Shown here: in pieces, positions 63,544-64,000 of the stretch | Position numbering within the stretch: position 1 is the stretch's first letter | How the letters are laid out: every line of letters begins with the position of its first letter | Assembly (NCBI GenBank): GCA_007751255.1 | Contig: CP036296.1 | Coordinates: 3,348,001-3,412,000, forward strand | DNA: 64,000 nt | Reading direction: 5' to 3' | DNA from: Engelhardtia mirabilis | Lineage (GTDB): Bacteria > Planctomycetota > UBA1135 > GCA-002686595 | Notes under the pieces: generated by a model | Databases searched by the model: none | Seen by the model: only the letters and a program-made list of their open reading frames with translations | Told to the model about the DNA's origin: nothing | Made by a program: the position numbers and the translations under genes

Positions 63544-64000
63544 TCAGCCGTCGAGCAGGTCGGGGAAGGTCGGCCGGCGGTGGTGCTCGTAGACCAGCAC
63601 CGTGCGCACGTCGGCGACCTCCGAGCGACCGCCAATCTGGCCCATGGCAATGTCGCGCAGGTGATCCGTGTCGCGGGCGGCCACGTGCAGGAACAGGTCG
63701 TCGTTGCCGGCCACGAGGAACACGTCGACGATCTCCGGCAGGCTCAGGAAGTAGTCGATCACCGCGCGGCTGTTCTTCTCGCCGTGGTCGGCCAGGCGCA
63801 CGGCGACCAGGGTGCGCAGGCCGACGCCGAGGGCCTTGGGGTCGACGTCCGCGTGGAAGCCCCGCAGCACGCCGTCGTCGCGTAGACGCTGGACGCGGGC
63901 GTGGCAACTGGAGGGAGCCAGGTGGACCCGGGCGGCCAGCTCCTTGTTCGACAGGCGCGCGTCCTGGGCGAGCTCCGCCACGATGCGGCGGTCGATTCGG
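63544..64000 (-). CDS. Lrp/AsnC-family transcriptional regulator (5' end beyond window)
   Basis: Transcription factor of the feast/famine type. The visible part has an N-terminal HTH (RIDRRIVAELAQDARLSNKE, LAPSSCHARVQRLRDDGVL) and the C-terminal RAM ligand-binding domain (ALGVGLRTLVAVRL, DVFLVAGNDDLFLHVAARD). The frame stays open to the last base, and the RIDRRI sequence ahead of the GTG at 63981 matches the family's usual N-terminus, so the true start is outside the window. Target genes and ligand are unknown. Confidence 0.9.
   Translation of the reverse strand, partial: RIDRRIVAELAQDARLSNKELAARVHLAPSSCHARVQRLRDDGVLRGFHADVDPKALGVGLRTLVAVRLADHGEKNSRAVIDYFLSLPEIVDVFLVAGNDDLFLHVAARDTDHLRDIAMGQIGGRSEVADVRTVLVYEHHRRPTFPDLLDG

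Overview
The window is GC-rich, densely coded bacterial chromosome with no rRNA, prophage, transposase or CRISPR array. Gene content points to the Planctomycetota. It encodes large secreted FG-GAP/VCBS proteins, a collagen-like protein, a beta-propeller cytochrome, a sulfatase-fold lipoprotein, a DUF1573 lipoprotein, sigma-54 with an NtrC-type activator, LpxH (a Gram-negative envelope enzyme), and a carbamoyltransferase/DUF5989/SGNH cassette. The phylum is an inference from gene types and style; no rRNA is present to confirm it.

Layout. 0.1-5.1 kb: GT39-type membrane glycosyltransferase, elongation factor P, sigma-54 (rpoN) and a divergent FHA-like membrane protein. 5.1-14.2 kb: one long plus-strand run with a degenerate GGDEF protein, NtrC-type regulator, lpxH-like gene, cmk, plsC, rpsA (six S1 repeats), a lipoprotein and tyrS. 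14.2-17.4 kb: minus-strand pair, a sulfatase-fold lipoprotein carrying a 30-bp minisatellite and a DUF1573 lipoprotein. 17.5-26.5 kb: housekeeping genes (glyA, CobW GTPase, mtnA, purC, aroA, galE, MBL hydrolase). 26.5-32.8 kb: coupled M28 peptidase, S13 D-Ala-D-Ala carboxypeptidase and inositol-phosphatase genes, then a DUF4388 protein and a DUF4253-like protein. 32.9-38.2 kb: an IPT/TIG protein and a collagen-like protein (minus) facing a VCBS-repeat protein (plus). 38.2-45.3 kb: a methyltransferase, two coupled GT2 glycosyltransferases, a frameshifted calcineurin-like phosphoesterase and a membrane protein. 45.4-50.5 kb: the most system-like accessory block, with a ferritin-like protein, a divergent carbamoyltransferase, a zinc-ribbon methyltransferase, a DUF5989 miniprotein and an anchored SGNH-type protein. 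50.5-57.8 kb: GNAT, papain-like protease, beta-propeller cytochrome, FG-GAP protein and VF530 protein. 58-64 kb: tRNA-Asn, a GT-C-like membrane protein, glutamyl-Q tRNA(Asp) synthetase, a DEAD-box helicase and a partial Lrp/AsnC regulator.

Two window-wide signals stand out. First, many transcription units carry a -10-like TAnnnT hexamer, often followed by a CG-containing triplet. In five genes (tyrS, purC, gluQ, the membrane protein at 45.2 kb and the ferritin-like gene) it ends 6-7 nt before the ATG, which predicts leaderless mRNAs. Second, the secreted proteins share C-terminal modules; those of the cytochrome and the neighbouring FG-GAP protein are clear homologues and may be a sorting or anchoring signal. 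The best candidates for undescribed biology are the carbamoyltransferase block, whose enzyme has lost the family's usual C-terminal motifs, and the collagen-like/IPT/VCBS surface-protein locus.
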